A stretch of 64,000 nucleotides of DNA, from NCBI RefSeq assembly GCF_964355755.1, contig NC_092671.1, forward strand, positions 8,631,001 to 8,695,000, in the 5' to 3' direction. This DNA comes from Antedon mediterranea. Its lineage: Eukaryota; Echinodermata; Crinoidea; Comatulida; Antedonidae. The position numbers and the translations under genes were made by a program. Below the pieces are notes generated by a model. That model made no database searches and had not been told where the DNA came from. It worked only from the letters and a program-made list of their open reading frames with translations. Each line of letters opens with the position of its first letter. Positions within the stretch are counted from its first letter, which is position 1. Positions 15,801-28,844 of this stretch are shown here, in pieces.

Positions 15801-18800
15801 AGGATAAATGTTTTTTTTATACATATCTTTTCTGATTTTAAAGATTTCTCACCTTTGTTTTTATGGCTTTATGATATATTTTGAACCATATTCCCATTTA
15901 AAAGAAAAATATTTTTTATATTTTCAGCTGTCATTGAAATAAGATACTATATTTATACATATTTAAATATGATGTAAACATTTGTGAATTTAATGGTAAA
16001 GGATAGAAAAAATGTATAGTAAAATGAAGTTCAGTCATTTGTACTCTTGATACGGCATCCTACCATTAGCAGTTGTGGCATAACTCAATTCAATTAAAGT
16101 AATTTTTGCCTAAATTGTAAAATTTAAATATAAAAATGGAAAAATGTGATAAAGATAAAGCACACATTTCTCATAATATAACTTTATAAACTTATACTAA
16201 AGACATTTTTAAAAGGTTAAATTACCATTACATGGCACTGTATATTTTACAACTTAACTCTTGTACTGAAACATATTCATATTTTTGTTAAAGTTTTAAT
16301 TGCTATCATCAAAATGTGAATTTACTGTTATCTTTAAATTCTAAAATTGCCAAAATACGATTTTCAAATATTGGATTATATTTCAGGATTTAAAAAAAAA
16401 ACCATTGGTAAATTTTGCTTACATTATACAGAATTTCTCAACTTGTTTTGAGAAAAATTCTTGATTGGTAAAAGCAATGATGAGTTTAATCCAACAATTG
16501 ACACTCAAAAGAATTGATACGAAACAGCTGTTAGAACAATAAACGACAGAACATCTTAGTTTTGCAATGAATCGTATTGATGACAATTGTGTACGCGATT
16601 GTTGATGAGTCTGAAATATCTCAGTTTGATATATGAATGTATGATTTCTTGTATAAAATTAAATTGGCACTTGTAAACATTTAATGATTTTCCCCAGAAT
16701 GTATTTCATAAGTTTATTTAATTTCTCAAAAACTCATGTTGGACATATAATTACAATTGCTCAAAATTATTAGAAAGTTAGTAACACAGAAAATGACAAC
16801 AAAATATACAGAGCTACAAAATTACTCTAATGAACAATTATTTAACTTTTAAGAAATTTAGCCTAAACTAAGGAAGAGTTTTGTTCTACATTAAGGAGAC
16901 CTCATTCGGCTTCCTGATATCAACCATTGATAATTACTATAGATCAGTAAACAATATTACCGTAATTTATCTTATCAAGAATTTTAAATTGTCGAACTTG
17001 ATTTATCGTTCTTCCTAACAAGTGTATTTTATAATGCAAGATGAAAAGAAGTACAGAATATAAAAAAAAGATCTATCAAAACCATGGCAACAGTAATCAT
17101 GGTTGTCCATGTATTCTGAAAACTTAAAAATGAGAGAATTGAAACACATTGAATTTTTCATTCTACTATTCTGATATTCAAGGCAACATCCAGAGTACTT
17201 TTACATTATAATGTAACTCAATTTCTAATGAAACCTTTCATTATTACAATACATCTTATAACTCTTGTCAAGGGAATAATATCAGCTTCCAGTAACCTTG
17301 GAAACCTTTAAGCATTTGTTACTTAGCAACTGTTGCCATGAATACATCAGAATAATGTAGCATGCTGTCAGGTATTATTGTAAAAGTGTACAATTAAGTA
17401 ACTTTGTTATGGATGGTAGAAAAATTATCATCGATGTAATAAATATATTTTGACTTTTGTATGCCTAGTTTTTTTTTATACGAAGCCCAAAGGCAGTGAA
17501 ACAAAATGTTTGTCACAATTAACCTCGTTTTCAATCAAACTCGATAACAGACCTAGCCTGATCAATTTGAATTGTCCTCATAGGGATAGTGGTTGTCTTT
17601 GCCCTAGTTCCACGACATTATTACTTTCTCTTAGTTGTTTTGCTAGTGTCGACTTTAGCTACTTCTTGGCAGGGAAATCAATGAACTGTAACTATTTTAC
17701 ATATATGAAGAAATTAGAGAAACACTGTGTATTGAATATTATAACCCGTGGCCTTCTTAACATCTCGTATAAGCTAAATATTATAAATTACTTGTAGCTA
17801 ATACTTTAGTTGGCATGAGTCTGAATTAATAAAACAAAATGCAAATCTATATGAACTTTTTATATATCATATATTTCAGAGTTCAACCGGATGACACTGG
17901 TGCCTGGATTAATGTTGGTCGTGCCTACAAGAACATGCAAGACTATGAGAAAGCTGAAGAAGCATATCGTCACGCCATCACGTTGATGCCAACTGTAGTA
18001 CCAGGCAAGATGTATACTACTAGAATAGCGCCCTCATACTTGAATGCGTACATTAATCTAGCCAACCTTATAAAAAATAACAACACTAGATTAGAAGAGG
18101 CCGATACAGTGAGTTTACTTTTGGCGATACTTAATTCATATATTATTACAATTATCTTATTACATATTACACTACACTACATTTAGCTTTGTTTATTTTC
18201 ACAACATTTATAAATACCACAATGATAACTAACAATGTACTGCAGTAACAATAGTATAATTCTCTAACCCCCCCCCCCCCCCCCCTCTTCCTTGGGACAC
18301 CATCATGGAGAAACTCTCAAACAAAACAAGAGTAAATATATGGCCAACACTATTCATGGGACACTCCTATTAAGGGGCTTTTTTTATGGGTTTTCCGAAG
18401 AAGATGTTCGCTTATTAGATGTGTTACTGTATTTAGAATTTTACATATTTTTATCTAGTTATTTATTCTACACCTTGAGTAAAAACATCCACTGTTACCC
18501 GCTGTGTATCCACGTTTGATGAACAAAACTCAATCAGTTGGCCTTGCAACCTTGGTGTAAAATCCTAAAAATTCATTCCATTTTTAAAGTCAGACATTTG
18601 GGATGTTTACGAGAATGCACGCTATAAACAATAATTAACTTTGTGATGAAAACAAAACAAAACTATTAGTATTGATACAGAGTAGAGACGTAGATGAAAG
18701 GCAATACCGACTATAAAGAGTTTATAATGAAGAAACAGTATGGAGAAAACTAGATGGGTAATTTTCTTAAGGATAGTTTGATGAGAAGCGTCCGTTCTCA

Positions 18801-21800
18801 AGAGAGCTGTTTCACTCCATTCAAATCTAGAATTGTTTGATGTGGATTCACAAGAAAAGAAAATAATGCATTAAATCGCGCCAACATCTTAAAATTGTAA
18901 TTTTTTTTTCTACATTGAAAGCTATACGACTGTAGGCATATCATTTTTCACTTTGTTGAATGTTCTGCTTTTGATATGGCTTTACTAGATACTGCTATAA
19001 TATTTCACTGTATAGAATTTAACTTCTGGTGTAACATCAAAAGGAATCATCTATAATTATTACTGCCATGGTGATAGATTCTGTTTTGAATGTATTTTGC
19101 AAATATATAGACTAAACCACAATACAGCATTTGATAAAGAACTATTTATAATGAATTTTTTAATTTTAAAAATGTAGAAAGAATAATATATTAATAATAA
19201 TAATATTGTTTATATTTTACAAAATTAAAGGTAGATACAATGCATTAAAATTGCATGAATAAAATAAAATTAATTTGTAAAATAATGCATTTCTGTAATA
19301 AAAATAGGTTTCTTGAAATCAAAACATACTTTTTTAAGGCATTTGGGTTAATTGTACTTTTCAGTGCAATTTCAACAGTAATATCTTGGGGAATAAGATA
19401 GATTATATAAAATTATGAGATATTATATTGGAAAACAAATAAAGAAGTCTAGTCCCAAGAGAAATAAGTATCTTATTTTTCTGCAACACAATTGAGACCG
19501 AAAATAATATTTAGTATAGTAGATGCAATATTATTGTTCGATTAATATTATTATATTATTTGTAGATTTTATATCTATGAATATTTAATCTACTTTTTGA
19601 TTTACTTAGAACTTTTAATGATAATTAAGTTTTTTTTCTTTAGCTTTTTCAGAGAGTGTTAACCATGCGGCCAGATCTAACGACAGCGCACATTAACCGA
19701 GGAGATGTTCTCCTACGATTAAATCGTTCGTTCGAGGCAGAACAGTCTTTCAGAACAGCTCTTGAGCATGATCAAGACAACGCCGATATCCATTATAATG
19801 TAGGTTCTTGACCCTCTTGTCTTTCACGCATGTAGTTTATAATTACTCGTCAAGTATCTTCTTGATAATGTTGATAATGTTGCGTACATGGTCATCTGTA
19901 ATCTATAGACCTCATTCACTGTTCTTACTGTGACAAATTACATTGCTATTTGAGTTACAGTTTCTCGTTTACGTCGTGCGTAGATCAACATTTTATGGCT
20001 TGGAATTTATATTATTGTTTTCACATTTAATCCGCTGCCAGGTGAATCTGTCTGTATACTTTGAATACAAAATGCTATTTTTATACCATATTTATCTACA
20101 TTTAAAACTCCTTTGTAGAATTTTTAGCTATATTTCTATGCAAGTCATGTTTCCAGATTGAGTGGAATAATTTTTAGGAACTTTTAGAAAACAATAAAAA
20201 GTACATTAATGTCAGCTTGATTTTCAGGGGTGGTCGTAAACAATTGTAATTGTGGTAAAGCCACCAAAATATATGTAGCATTTGTGTAGGAACCAATTTC
20301 TCTGTTCTCTAGTTTAACCAAGTGTTCTGTTAATTTCTAAAGTAGTGCGATGCTACTGGTAAAGTTTTTATTTTAAGAACAAAAAAAAAGATTTTCCTGG
20401 AACCTATGATGCTATATTTTACTTATAGAACAAAAATATATTTAAACTGTCTTTAACTTTTTTATTTTATGGTTCTTAAAAATGTGCTTTAATTGATGTA
20501 AGAAAACTTCGTCTAAGTTATCAACAAATGCATTTAATATGTTGAAATTTAGAATGATGGTAATTACACAAACCATTCAAATTTAAATGTTATCTCCTGT
20601 CCAAGTAATGATAAAAATGTAATCAATTTGAAGTTTCTCCATCCTCAAATCCTTCTTTCTTTAAGTAGGTGATGTCCATCCTTGCGACCTCCTGATCACA
20701 TGTCCCACATTGCGAAATCAATTCTCTTTACCACGATGTGATTTATCGTATATTATATACATCTCATCAATTACTCGGTTTAATGAAGTTGACACAACTG
20801 ATGAAGAACTATTATTTTAGATGTAATAAATCTATATTTTTGTATTAATCTTATTGATGTCTGTGGTAAAGAGAAAATGCGTAACTATTTAAGTTAAGTG
20901 TTACATGCCAATCATTTATAGTTTCATGTGTTAAAAAATGACTTGCCGAGAAAATACAGTATTCTGTTTTTACAACATAATGTGATCGATACTTTTTTTG
21001 GATTGTGATGAATCATTTTGTAGTGAAAGACAAGTGGTGCAGGTTAAAAGTCGTGGGCCTTTTTATCTGCTGTTAATGTGAACTATATACGTTTGATATT
21101 TTATGTGAACTTTTTTATGCATTTGTTAATTGGTAAACAGTGCTTGTGGTAACACCATAAGTAGTTCTAATTCAAAAAGTGATACAGTTTCTCTCAATCT
21201 TCAATTATATTTTTATTGATTTGTTTTTCAAGTTCGTTTTTTTAAAAATAAAATTGATAGTGTTTAATTGCAGTAACACTACATTCTATTAAAATATTTC
21301 ATATTGTCTCTCATTCTTTATAAATTCTTTAATCATTTTTTATTGATTTATTTTCAAATTTATTTCTTTAGATTAATTAGTTTGAATAAAGAAATTGCTT
21401 TAAGTTTCTTTTTAATTCGTTTTAATTTTCTTTTGATTGATTGTTATTTTCTGTAGCATAAGTGTGTAAAAAATTGTTTAATAACAAATTATTAAAAAAT
21501 AACCTTTTTGCTTTCTATTTTTCAGCTTGGAGTAATATACCTTGATAGAGGAGAGTTACGGGAAGCTTTTCAGTACTTTAATAAGGCTTTAGAGTTGAAC
21601 CCTGACCATATACAGGCCTTGTTCAATACCGCAGTCACTATGCAAGAATCAAGAAATCCAGGCCTACGAACAGAGGCCACACGGAGGTAGGAACAGGTTT
21701 TGAATTTGTCATTGGCACATGTAATACCATCAAACATAACGTCCTTTTAAATTGCACATAATGTTAATGCAAAAGTTTTCATAAATATTCATAAGTTTGT

Positions 21801-24800
21801 ATGATTATTCATAAATATGTATGAGTTATCTATATTTAGGGTTAATGAATATATGTACATGAATTATAATGTGCAAGATATGTATTTTTGTCTGTATTTG
21901 AATTGATTAGTACATATCTATTGAATTATATATGAGAAAAGTCACCACACACCGTATGTGATGTGTAAAAACTTTACGAGATACTCCCATTGAGTGTATA
22001 AATTAGGTACCATGTATGCTTCAATACACGCTTGAAAATCTTAAAGGCTCAATGGGCAATGCATAATCAAACAAGGTATTTGCAAAAGTTATGCTTATGT
22101 GAAATATTTTTTTTATTATAAGCATGGAGAAATAAGTTAAGTTATATAAATATATATAAAATAAGTTATCTCTCCATGTTAAAGAAAAAGTAAGTCAAAA
22201 AAGTAAGTAGCGTAAAAAATGTAACATTGGTAGAGTTTGTAGTAAGTAGTAAAAAATATGCGACACAGGAATGAAAATGTTATGATACAATTGTAAACAG
22301 GTTCATTTATAAAATATCTTGAATGAGTTTTGGCTCTAGTTGACAAAACTGCAAAGGGAAAAATGTGAATAAATTATTTTCCAACATGTTTAAAACTTTT
22401 AAAAACTTCCAGCCAATCAGATGGATGGGATCTATATTGAATGTGTTGTATATAAATGGGGTATACAGCAAAACAAACATAGACACAACAATCCTTAAGT
22501 ACATAAATGTTTCTTCTTTAAGTAGGTCAATAAACTTTCATAAAATCTACATTTTAACTATGTTGCATTGTACTAATATATCCTGCATAGTGCTTAGAAT
22601 GTTTGCTCACGTTTAATTCATGGAAATCACACAAGTAATAAGCAAAAACCTTATTCTAACACATGCCTATCTTTCCTCTGTTAAAAGACATCAAGCACTT
22701 AAAATCTGCTAATGAAGCAATCCACCATGTACGGACATCTTATGTACATGTTTACACACTAGTGCATACACACCTGTTTCAGATACAGATTTGATGTAGG
22801 TCCAGTGAATTAGCTCCCTTGAGTTTAAAAAATCCAAATTCCATAGAAAGTAATGTAATTGGCATGAAATGAGAATCAAAATTAGGTTTATAAATATTTA
22901 GTTAGCATTTAAACCACACAATGAGATTTTTAGAGGGAGCAGGAGCATTGATTGTAAGAAATATAGAAAGCAGACTATGAAATATGTATAGACAATATAT
23001 TATAGAATCTTATAGAAAGCTGTATATAAAAGAAGAACATTATAGAGGGCATACTACATTTAGAAATCGATCTTCAGTGAATGTAAAGTTTATGATCACA
23101 AATTATATTGCTTTTAAACATAGTATATGTTGTAAACTGAAATATGTATGACATTTAGTGAAACGAACGGTATACACATGACTAAATACACCTGTGTGAA
23201 ATATAAAAACCGAAGCAGGTCTTCCCACGAGAACTTACCTAAGCTAAAAAGTAGACCACAAATGCTGATGTAACATATTAACTGTAATGTTAAAAAAGAG
23301 TGGTATAGTAATTTATATAAGTCATTTAATGATGTTGGGTACCCATTGAAGTAAATATTTGTTGCCCTTCCATGTTTGAATTTTATCTTTTATGAAAATC
23401 TTCTTGAGGGATATGTTACCCTTTTCTCCGACATATTGTACTTATTTTTAACTTTGCAAGAACATGCGCATTACATACAGCAGAAAGTGGTTGAACCAGA
23501 ATGCTTTTAATGCTTTTCTGAAAGATATATAAAGATTATAAGTATACATTCAGCAACCTACCGTTTTATATTTAAGTAGTGTAACAGATTTTTTCAAATT
23601 ATGCCTAGAAGTATAATTTTATAGCTTTTATGTAGTTATTATAGATTCTACAAAAGTATTATTAGACAAAAGAAGTTTGTTTGATCAGCGTGTTAATTAT
23701 ACAAACTATTGCTTGTTGTGATAAATAGTAGGATGAAGCAAGGCTATCAATGTTATATGATTTCCAACTAAATCCCAAATCATGGTTAACAAAATTTGTA
23801 TACATAAAAGCAGTTTAGAACTGCAAAGTTATGGTTTTGCATCATCCCCTACAACAATGCACTTGGCTAGTATGTCACGTTATAGCACCTCCCCTAGCCA
23901 TCTTTTGGCTCTTTGATCAGTTTAATTTAATTTTCTTATTGTTAATGAATTACTTTATAAAACCCTTTCTCACAGAGTTTACAAACACCAAGCACAATCA
24001 TGCAAAATTCTACAGTTTTGCTAGATGATGTAAAAAGGGGTTTATTTTTGTCACTAATGTTGCTTTGTTAGTTTTAATATGAAAATGTATGCATACATTG
24101 ATAATCCAATCATTTTTTTAAGTAACCTGTTCCTAAAAATATTTAAAATTGTACTTTTTAAACTAAACAAATAAAACATCTATATTCCAATCAATTAGGA
24201 GAAACTCAACAGTTCTTTTTAGAACTACACACGTGGTGTACTGAAAACTTTATATCAACACATTATTTCAATTGTTGATTTTCCATTATAAAGTATGTGA
24301 TATATTTAACTATTTTCTGTTATGAATTCATGTCTTGCTTTCCAATTTAGGAAATCAATGATGCAGGAAAAATAAATATCTAGAAAGTGCTGACTCGTTA
24401 TCAAACGTAATTGTCAATTAGTGTTTCTTTGAAGAATATCTTTTATTAAATTTAGTAAAAACTTATATATAATGTAATTATTATCTTCCAAATGTTATAT
24501 TAGTGTTTGTATGCAAATAATCATCTCAACGTTTTGCAGACTTGGTTCGTATTGGAAATTTACTAAATACAATACTGTATAGATTTAAGTTTGCACTAGA
24601 AAACATGTTTAATATTTCAGTCTTAAAACTGAAAAAAAAGTGTATTGGAATGTTTGAAATTTCATAATTAAAACTCATGTTATAAATGTAATTTTTTCAT
24701 ATTACATATTACATCGAAGATATGTAATTTAAAAAAAAAGTCATTCTTTATCAATTTATAATGAGCATAATGATTGTAGTATTCATCACTTGAGGTGTGT

Positions 24801-27800
24801 GGGATCTATAAGTTATAGTGTACAGTAATTACAAATGCTATGAATTTGCAATCGGTTATGGCTTTAAATAAATATATAATTCATACATTTAGAGCAAGAA
24901 GGCCATTAAAAGGCTTTATCGTAACACTGTATAATGAGTGTCGTCGAGACAGAACTCATAGTATGGTATCATCAATGGTAATATATAGCCAAATTAGTTT
25001 AAGAGGCTACGGGAGTTGTTTTGTTGTAAAAGAAAATGAACATTAGCTTGGATTAAACACCGTCATGTATTACTGGACTTTTTCGTTTGTCTACCATATG
25101 CCTCCGGTGGTTCGCAAAAATCAATTTCTCTCGCAATCAGAAACAGTTTTATTTATTTTAGCATAGCAAGCACTTTTTTTAATTATATTTATTTATTATT
25201 ATTATTGATTCAAATTTCTGCCAAATACAAACAGATAGACATATATGGTAAAAGTGCATTGTATATTGTAAAATTGAACCCAGGGCCTAGGAATTGACAT
25301 TCCCACCAAGCTAAAGTACCATTACAAAATAGCTATTGTGAGTACCTTTATAAATTTGGCTTTCCTGATACACACTATAATGGAGTTTTTTTTTCTCTTT
25401 CTTTTCTAGGTTGAAGAAAGTTCTTGCACAAGATCCACACAATGCCAAAGCTTTCTTCAATCTTGCAGCTCTCGCTATGGACAGCGGCGAAACTGACCAA
25501 GCAGAAATGCTCTTTAAAAAAGCATTAGAGGTATTTCCATTCATGATATTAAACACATCTTTAGAATGCTAATAGCAAACAAACAAAAATCATCCTCCTA
25601 GATGATGATAGCCAAAAGGTACAAACACATTCTCATAATGAGATATTTTTTGTTTTTTGTTTTGCTAAATCGATCAAAAAACATCATATTTACAGACAGA
25701 TTTAGAGTCATTGCAACAAAGAGGTTTGCAAACATCATTTTACACTTGTGTAAGAATTTGAATATGTGGCCATCAAGATAATTAACCTACTTTTGAGTTA
25801 TACGTCATATTTCTCAAGTGTGTTCAATTTTTGTGTTTAACACTTTTGTAATTTGTCAAATGTTACTATTTGAATTATGATACATTTACATAATTATATG
25901 TGCCATGTTGACAATTATACAGCATTTGTATCTGAAATAAAATAAATTTACATTAATGCTTAAATCAACCATTTTGTATGATATTTACCTTTTGTTTTGA
26001 AGATTTACATTTTTTGTACCTTATCAGTTATATACTACAGTATATAGTATACATACTTTACTCTCTCTTTATATGTAAATTTTGATTTATAACATTAAGT
26101 TCAAGAATACAATACATTTTGTACCTTATCCGTTATATACTACAGTATATAGTATACATACTTTAATATCTTTTTTTACAGTATGTAAATTTTGCTTTAG
26201 AAAAATGTCATCATTGAGTTCAACAATACAATGTCAAGGTGGTTAGGTTGTCTGCGTAACCTTGACTATGTCAAAACTGTGCGTTTAATTAGGCTAAATT
26301 ACTGCACTAACGCCAAAGTTTATGCACATTTAGCCGTAATTACATTGTTGTAATCAGTGATGGCGCTTCATAAGTCGCCAAAGGCTTCGTTCCCATCATC
26401 GTTTCTGTGGATTTAACATTCATGGTGCCTAGATGGCCAAACCATTGCCCATATATATAATAGACAATTATCTTGCGTGCGGTGATTGTGGTTGATGTGA
26501 CAACGATAACCCAGGGGAATGATTGCAATCTGTCCCCTGGGTGTTTATTTATCAAATGCATTGTTAGGCTTCGCTAAGGTTATATATTAGGATCCATTAA
26601 AAGTTTATCACCTGTGATAAGGTCTAAAAGTGCAGTATTATTATAATTTTTTATATCTTTCCTACACATAATTATTAAAACTTATATAGCAACATTGTAA
26701 TATTGTGGTTATTTTCATCTTTTATTATAGTATAAAAACATACACCTTGTTTTAGTACAGGTAGTTGGGATTTAGTATATTTTTTACATATTTAAAACAA
26801 AAACTAATTGTATTTTCTTATAGATTGAGCCATTGTTCCGAGGTGCCTTGTTTAACATCGCTTTACTTTATTCAAACAATAACAGAAGCAGAGAAGCAGT
26901 TCCTTATTTGCAAACATTACTAAATGTAAATATAAACAATTATACTCATCCACATTAAATATTGGCATCAATTAAAAAACACAAATAATTATTATATTAA
27001 TTAATACTAATTAATATATTATATTTCATTTACTTAAAGATATATTGTCCCCCCAAAGGCCTTTGAATAGACCATTTCGCAGTTTTAATAAAAAAAAAAA
27101 AAAAAAAAAAATGTGTTAAATTCAACCAAAAACCCATTGACTTTTGCCTATTTTTTGCTTTGAATTACAGTTTTTCAGGTAAATAATTTTGTTTTTGATT
27201 CAATTTTTGGTCAAAGTGAATAACTAGTATGTAACATTAAAATATATTCAACAAAAACATGTTAAACAATTTTTTCAGGGGGGGGGGGGGGGAGGGACAA
27301 TATATCTTAAATTCTATGCTAGAATATAGTCCTATCCTAATTGTTACTGTATTTCAGATACCAGACCTTTGTTAATGCAGTTTAAGTAAATTCCCACCCA
27401 CTGATTTATACACAACTTTGTAGCCAAGCCTATGGGATTATACTATAAATTTAAATATGTTTGTGGCCATGGTATAATTATTAGCCGTATGCATTTACAG
27501 TATTCTATAGGGGTTAATTATGAAAAACTGGATCCATAACATTTTATTATTAACAACCCTTCATAATACATGCTAATAATACTAATAGGGGTAAGTGCAC
27601 TGTAAGTTGTATTAAAACAAACACAATGCATAGATGTATTTAGCAGTATTTAAAATTTCAAATACAGTTGTAAAATAGCCAATAAAATTTGAAGATGTTT
27701 TACCAGTTATTGTTACTGTTTTTTTTATTACTTTTATGACCTAGTGTTAATAATTTGACTTATTCTTGACCTTTTCAACATTATTCTTTGTTTAAAGTTT

Positions 27801-28844
27801 AATGAATCATGTATACACAGAATACAATTTAGAAATATTTTTAGACTAATTTATAGCGAGTAATTGCAACGTGGGTTAGAAAACTATAGAGGGCAGTGTA
27901 AAGATATTTTGTTACAGAATGGTTTAAAATTATAGTATAAACTACTGATTAAAATATCTACCCCCATGGCAGGTTTCAAATGTGGTTTAAGTTTGAGTTT
28001 TTAAGTTTATATCAATGGACAATTTCTAAATCGGAATGAATTTAGACTTATGCATTGATGTTTTTACAGGCGTACCCAAGACATACAAAAAGCTGGATTT
28101 TGTTAGGAGACATTTACATCAACACACTGAAGCAAGTTTCAGAAGCTAAATTGGTAATTACTCAATACTTTGCATTGCGTCATCCTCCAAATGGTAAAGT
28201 CCTGTTTGAAAAAGACTAGGAATCATTGCCTGGTCTATGCTAATCCTGGTCCCATTCTGGGCCCTGCACTGCAGAAGGCATAATAAATAAAGAAATGGAA
28301 AACAATTATAATGACAGTCTTGAATGGAAACATCAATGCAACTCTGGAGTTGTCAAAGTAAATTTAAAGGGTATAGTCTAAGTGTGAATACACCATCATA
28401 CTAAGGCTAAGGGAAGCATTATTATATACAGCCACAAAACACTTCTGAAAAGTCTAGAACAATCATGAAGACCCAGTGTAATCATAGAAACTTGAGGACA
28501 AACTGAGGCATGTTGACTGGATTATAAAATTATTTTAAAGTATGTTTCTGTGTTTAATTGTTAATTAAATTATTTTACAGTGTTTTCAGAAAACAGTAGA
28601 GATTGATCCAACAAATATCCAAGGCCAGCATAACCTGTGTGTCATCTACGTGGAGGAGGGTGATCTTGTTACAGCTAAGCATTGTCTCGAGAAGGTGGTT
28701 CAAATGGCACCAGGAGAGAGATATATCAGAAAGCACTTGGAAATTGTCCGGAGCAGGATTGAAAAACAGGAACAATTGAAACTTAAAAATAAACAAATAA
28801 ATGAGGATAAACACAACAACTCAAAGAGATTTGGTGCTAAGTAG
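6753..28844 (+). CDS. TMTC3: TMTC3 orthologue, C-terminal TPR half (8 coding exons, 5' partial)
   Basis: Joined exons 6753-6890, 17880-18108, 19644-19799, 21526-21686, 25410-25530, 26824-26925, 28070-28153 and 28581-28844 give 417 residues and a TAG stop, with all phases matching and all introns GT-AG. Ten consecutive TPRs fill almost the whole product, followed by a short lysine-rich tail. Diagnostic stretches are [13 protein letters not shown], a [18 protein letters not shown] segment and [11 protein letters not shown], which I recognise as vertebrate TMTC3-like. Family knowledge: TMTC3 is a multi-pass ER membrane O-mannosyltransferase for cadherins, and its TPR half lies in the ER lumen. 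The GT-C membrane domain and catalytic acidic residues are encoded left of the window. The C-terminal tail after the last TPR is much shorter than the mammalian one. TMTC1/2/4 are less likely because the spacing around the RIAP segment is TMTC3-like. Confidence 0.93.
9130..9610. repeat. degenerate ~125-bp tandem repeat in TMTC3 intron
   Basis: Four diverged units, each with a GATGCAGGTGTTTTACC-like block followed by GCCCAAATGTTGTTT and GAATTTTA, near 9168, 9295, 9422 and 9535. An ATT microsatellite lies between the first two. Confidence 0.6.
10200..10462. repeat. pyrimidine-rich low-complexity tract
   Basis: About 260 bases of T/C-rich sequence (TTTCCTTTT, TTTACTTCC repeats) in the 11-kb TMTC3 intron. 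The frame open through it is a composition artefact. Confidence 0.75.
10544..10570. repeat. 27-bp near-perfect palindrome
   Basis: AATTATATTTATC and its inverse GATAAATATAATT flank a single A; cruciform-capable, in the long TMTC3 intron. Confidence 0.85.
17880..18108 (+). CDS. TMTC3: TMTC3 exon b
   Basis: The acceptor is tatatttcag|a and the donor is gataca|gtgagt. The first base completes an arginine codon with exon a. It encodes TPR 2 ([15 protein letters not shown]...), then the TMTC3-type [15 protein letters not shown] insert and most of TPR 3. It follows an 11-kb intron, the largest seen here. Confidence 0.93.
18109..19643. other. TMTC3: TMTC3 intron b-c
   Basis: Contains the C18 run. 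Otherwise plain AT-rich sequence. Confidence 0.85.
18268..18285. repeat. C18 homopolymer
   Basis: Eighteen consecutive C just after TMTC3 exon b, striking in AT-rich DNA. The length may be miscalled in assembly. Confidence 0.9.
19644..19799 (+). CDS. TMTC3: TMTC3 exon c
   Basis: The acceptor is tttctttag|ctt and the donor is tataat|gtaggt. There are 52 complete codons (phase 0 on both sides). It finishes TPR 3 ([10 protein letters not shown]) and carries TPR 4 ([19 protein letters not shown]...), ending in the start of TPR 5 (ADIHYN). Confidence 0.93.
19800..21525. other. TMTC3: TMTC3 intron c-d
   Basis: No gene or structured repeat seen. Confidence 0.85.
21526..21686 (+). CDS. TMTC3: TMTC3 exon d
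   Basis: The acceptor is ctatttttcag|ctt and the donor is cggag|gtagga. It carries TPR 5 ([18 protein letters not shown]...) and the first part of TPR 6 ([18 protein letters not shown]), and ends two bases into an arginine codon. Confidence 0.93.
21687..25409. other. TMTC3: TMTC3 intron d-e
   Basis: A loose inverted repeat GCATGGAGAAATAAG / TATCTCTCCATG near 22120-22180; otherwise nothing recognisable in 3.7 kb. Confidence 0.8.
25410..25530 (+). CDS. TMTC3: TMTC3 exon e
   Basis: The acceptor is cttttctag|g and the donor is ttagag|gtattt. The first base completes the arginine codon of exon d. It finishes TPR 6 (LKKVLAQDP) and carries most of TPR 7 ([19 protein letters not shown]...). Confidence 0.93.
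25531..26823. other. TMTC3: TMTC3 intron e-f
   Basis: Holds the 105-bp tandem duplication. A GC-richer patch at about 26235-26575 has small hairpins (CCAGGGGAA...GTCCCCTGG) and may be a decayed transposon, but no convincing terminal repeats were found. Confidence 0.8.
26012..26220. repeat. 105-bp tandem duplication in TMTC3 intron
   Basis: TTTTGTACCTTATC and TATATACTACAGTATATAG recur 105 bases apart with few differences. The second copy ends near ATGTAAATTTTGCTTT. Confidence 0.8.
26824..26925 (+). CDS. TMTC3: TMTC3 exon f
   Basis: The acceptor is tcttatag|att and the donor is ctaaat|gtaaat. It has 34 codons, phase 0 on both sides. It encodes the end of TPR 7 and TPR 8 ([20 protein letters not shown]...). 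Confidence 0.92.
26926..28069. other. TMTC3: TMTC3 intron f-g
   Basis: Contains a family-2 MITE (27034-27310). The rest is plain. Confidence 0.85.
27034..27310. mobile_element. MITE family 2, copy in TMTC3 intron
   Basis: Inverted ends TTAAAGATATATTGTCCC and GGGACAATATATCTTAA. It contains A20 and a G run of 15 (27278-27292) beside the right end. Interior segments AAATTCAACC and TTTTTCAGGTAAATAA are shared with the copy at 62836. Confidence 0.65.
28070..28153 (+). CDS. TMTC3: TMTC3 exon g
   Basis: The acceptor is gtttttacag|gcg and the donor is aaattg|gtaatt. It has 28 codons, phase 0 on both sides. It encodes [19 protein letters not shown] and on into TPR 9. Confidence 0.92.
28154..28580. 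other. TMTC3: TMTC3 intron g-h
   Basis: No gene or repeat recognised. Confidence 0.85.
28581..28844 (+). CDS. TMTC3: TMTC3 last coding exon with stop
   Basis: The acceptor is attattttacag|tgt. It carries the end of TPR 9 ([10 protein letters not shown]) and TPR 10 ([19 protein letters not shown]...), then a helix [15 protein letters not shown] and a lysine/asparagine-rich tail, with TAG at 28842-28844. The tail is short compared with the mammalian protein as I remember it. Confidence 0.94.
   Translation, partial: CFQKTVEIDPTNIQGQHNLCVIYVEEGDLVTAKHCLEKVVQMAPGERYIRKHLEIVRSRIEKQEQLKLKNKQINEDKHNNSKRFGAK

Larger units (their letters stand above)
6891..17879. other. TMTC3: 11-kb TMTC3 intron
   Basis: Holds the degenerate 125-bp repeats, the pyrimidine tract and the palindrome listed separately. 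Open frames at 9703-10029 and 17450-17797 show no recognisable protein and no consistent splice partners. Confidence 0.75.

Noticed and set aside
17450-17797. Open frame before TMTC3 exon b as an alternative exon
   Set aside because: No TPR pattern, no family resemblance and no acceptor/donor pair in phase.
26235-26575. GC-richer patch in a TMTC3 intron as a transposon or RNA gene
   Set aside because: Small hairpins are present, but there are no consistent terminal repeats, target-site duplication or tRNA boxes.
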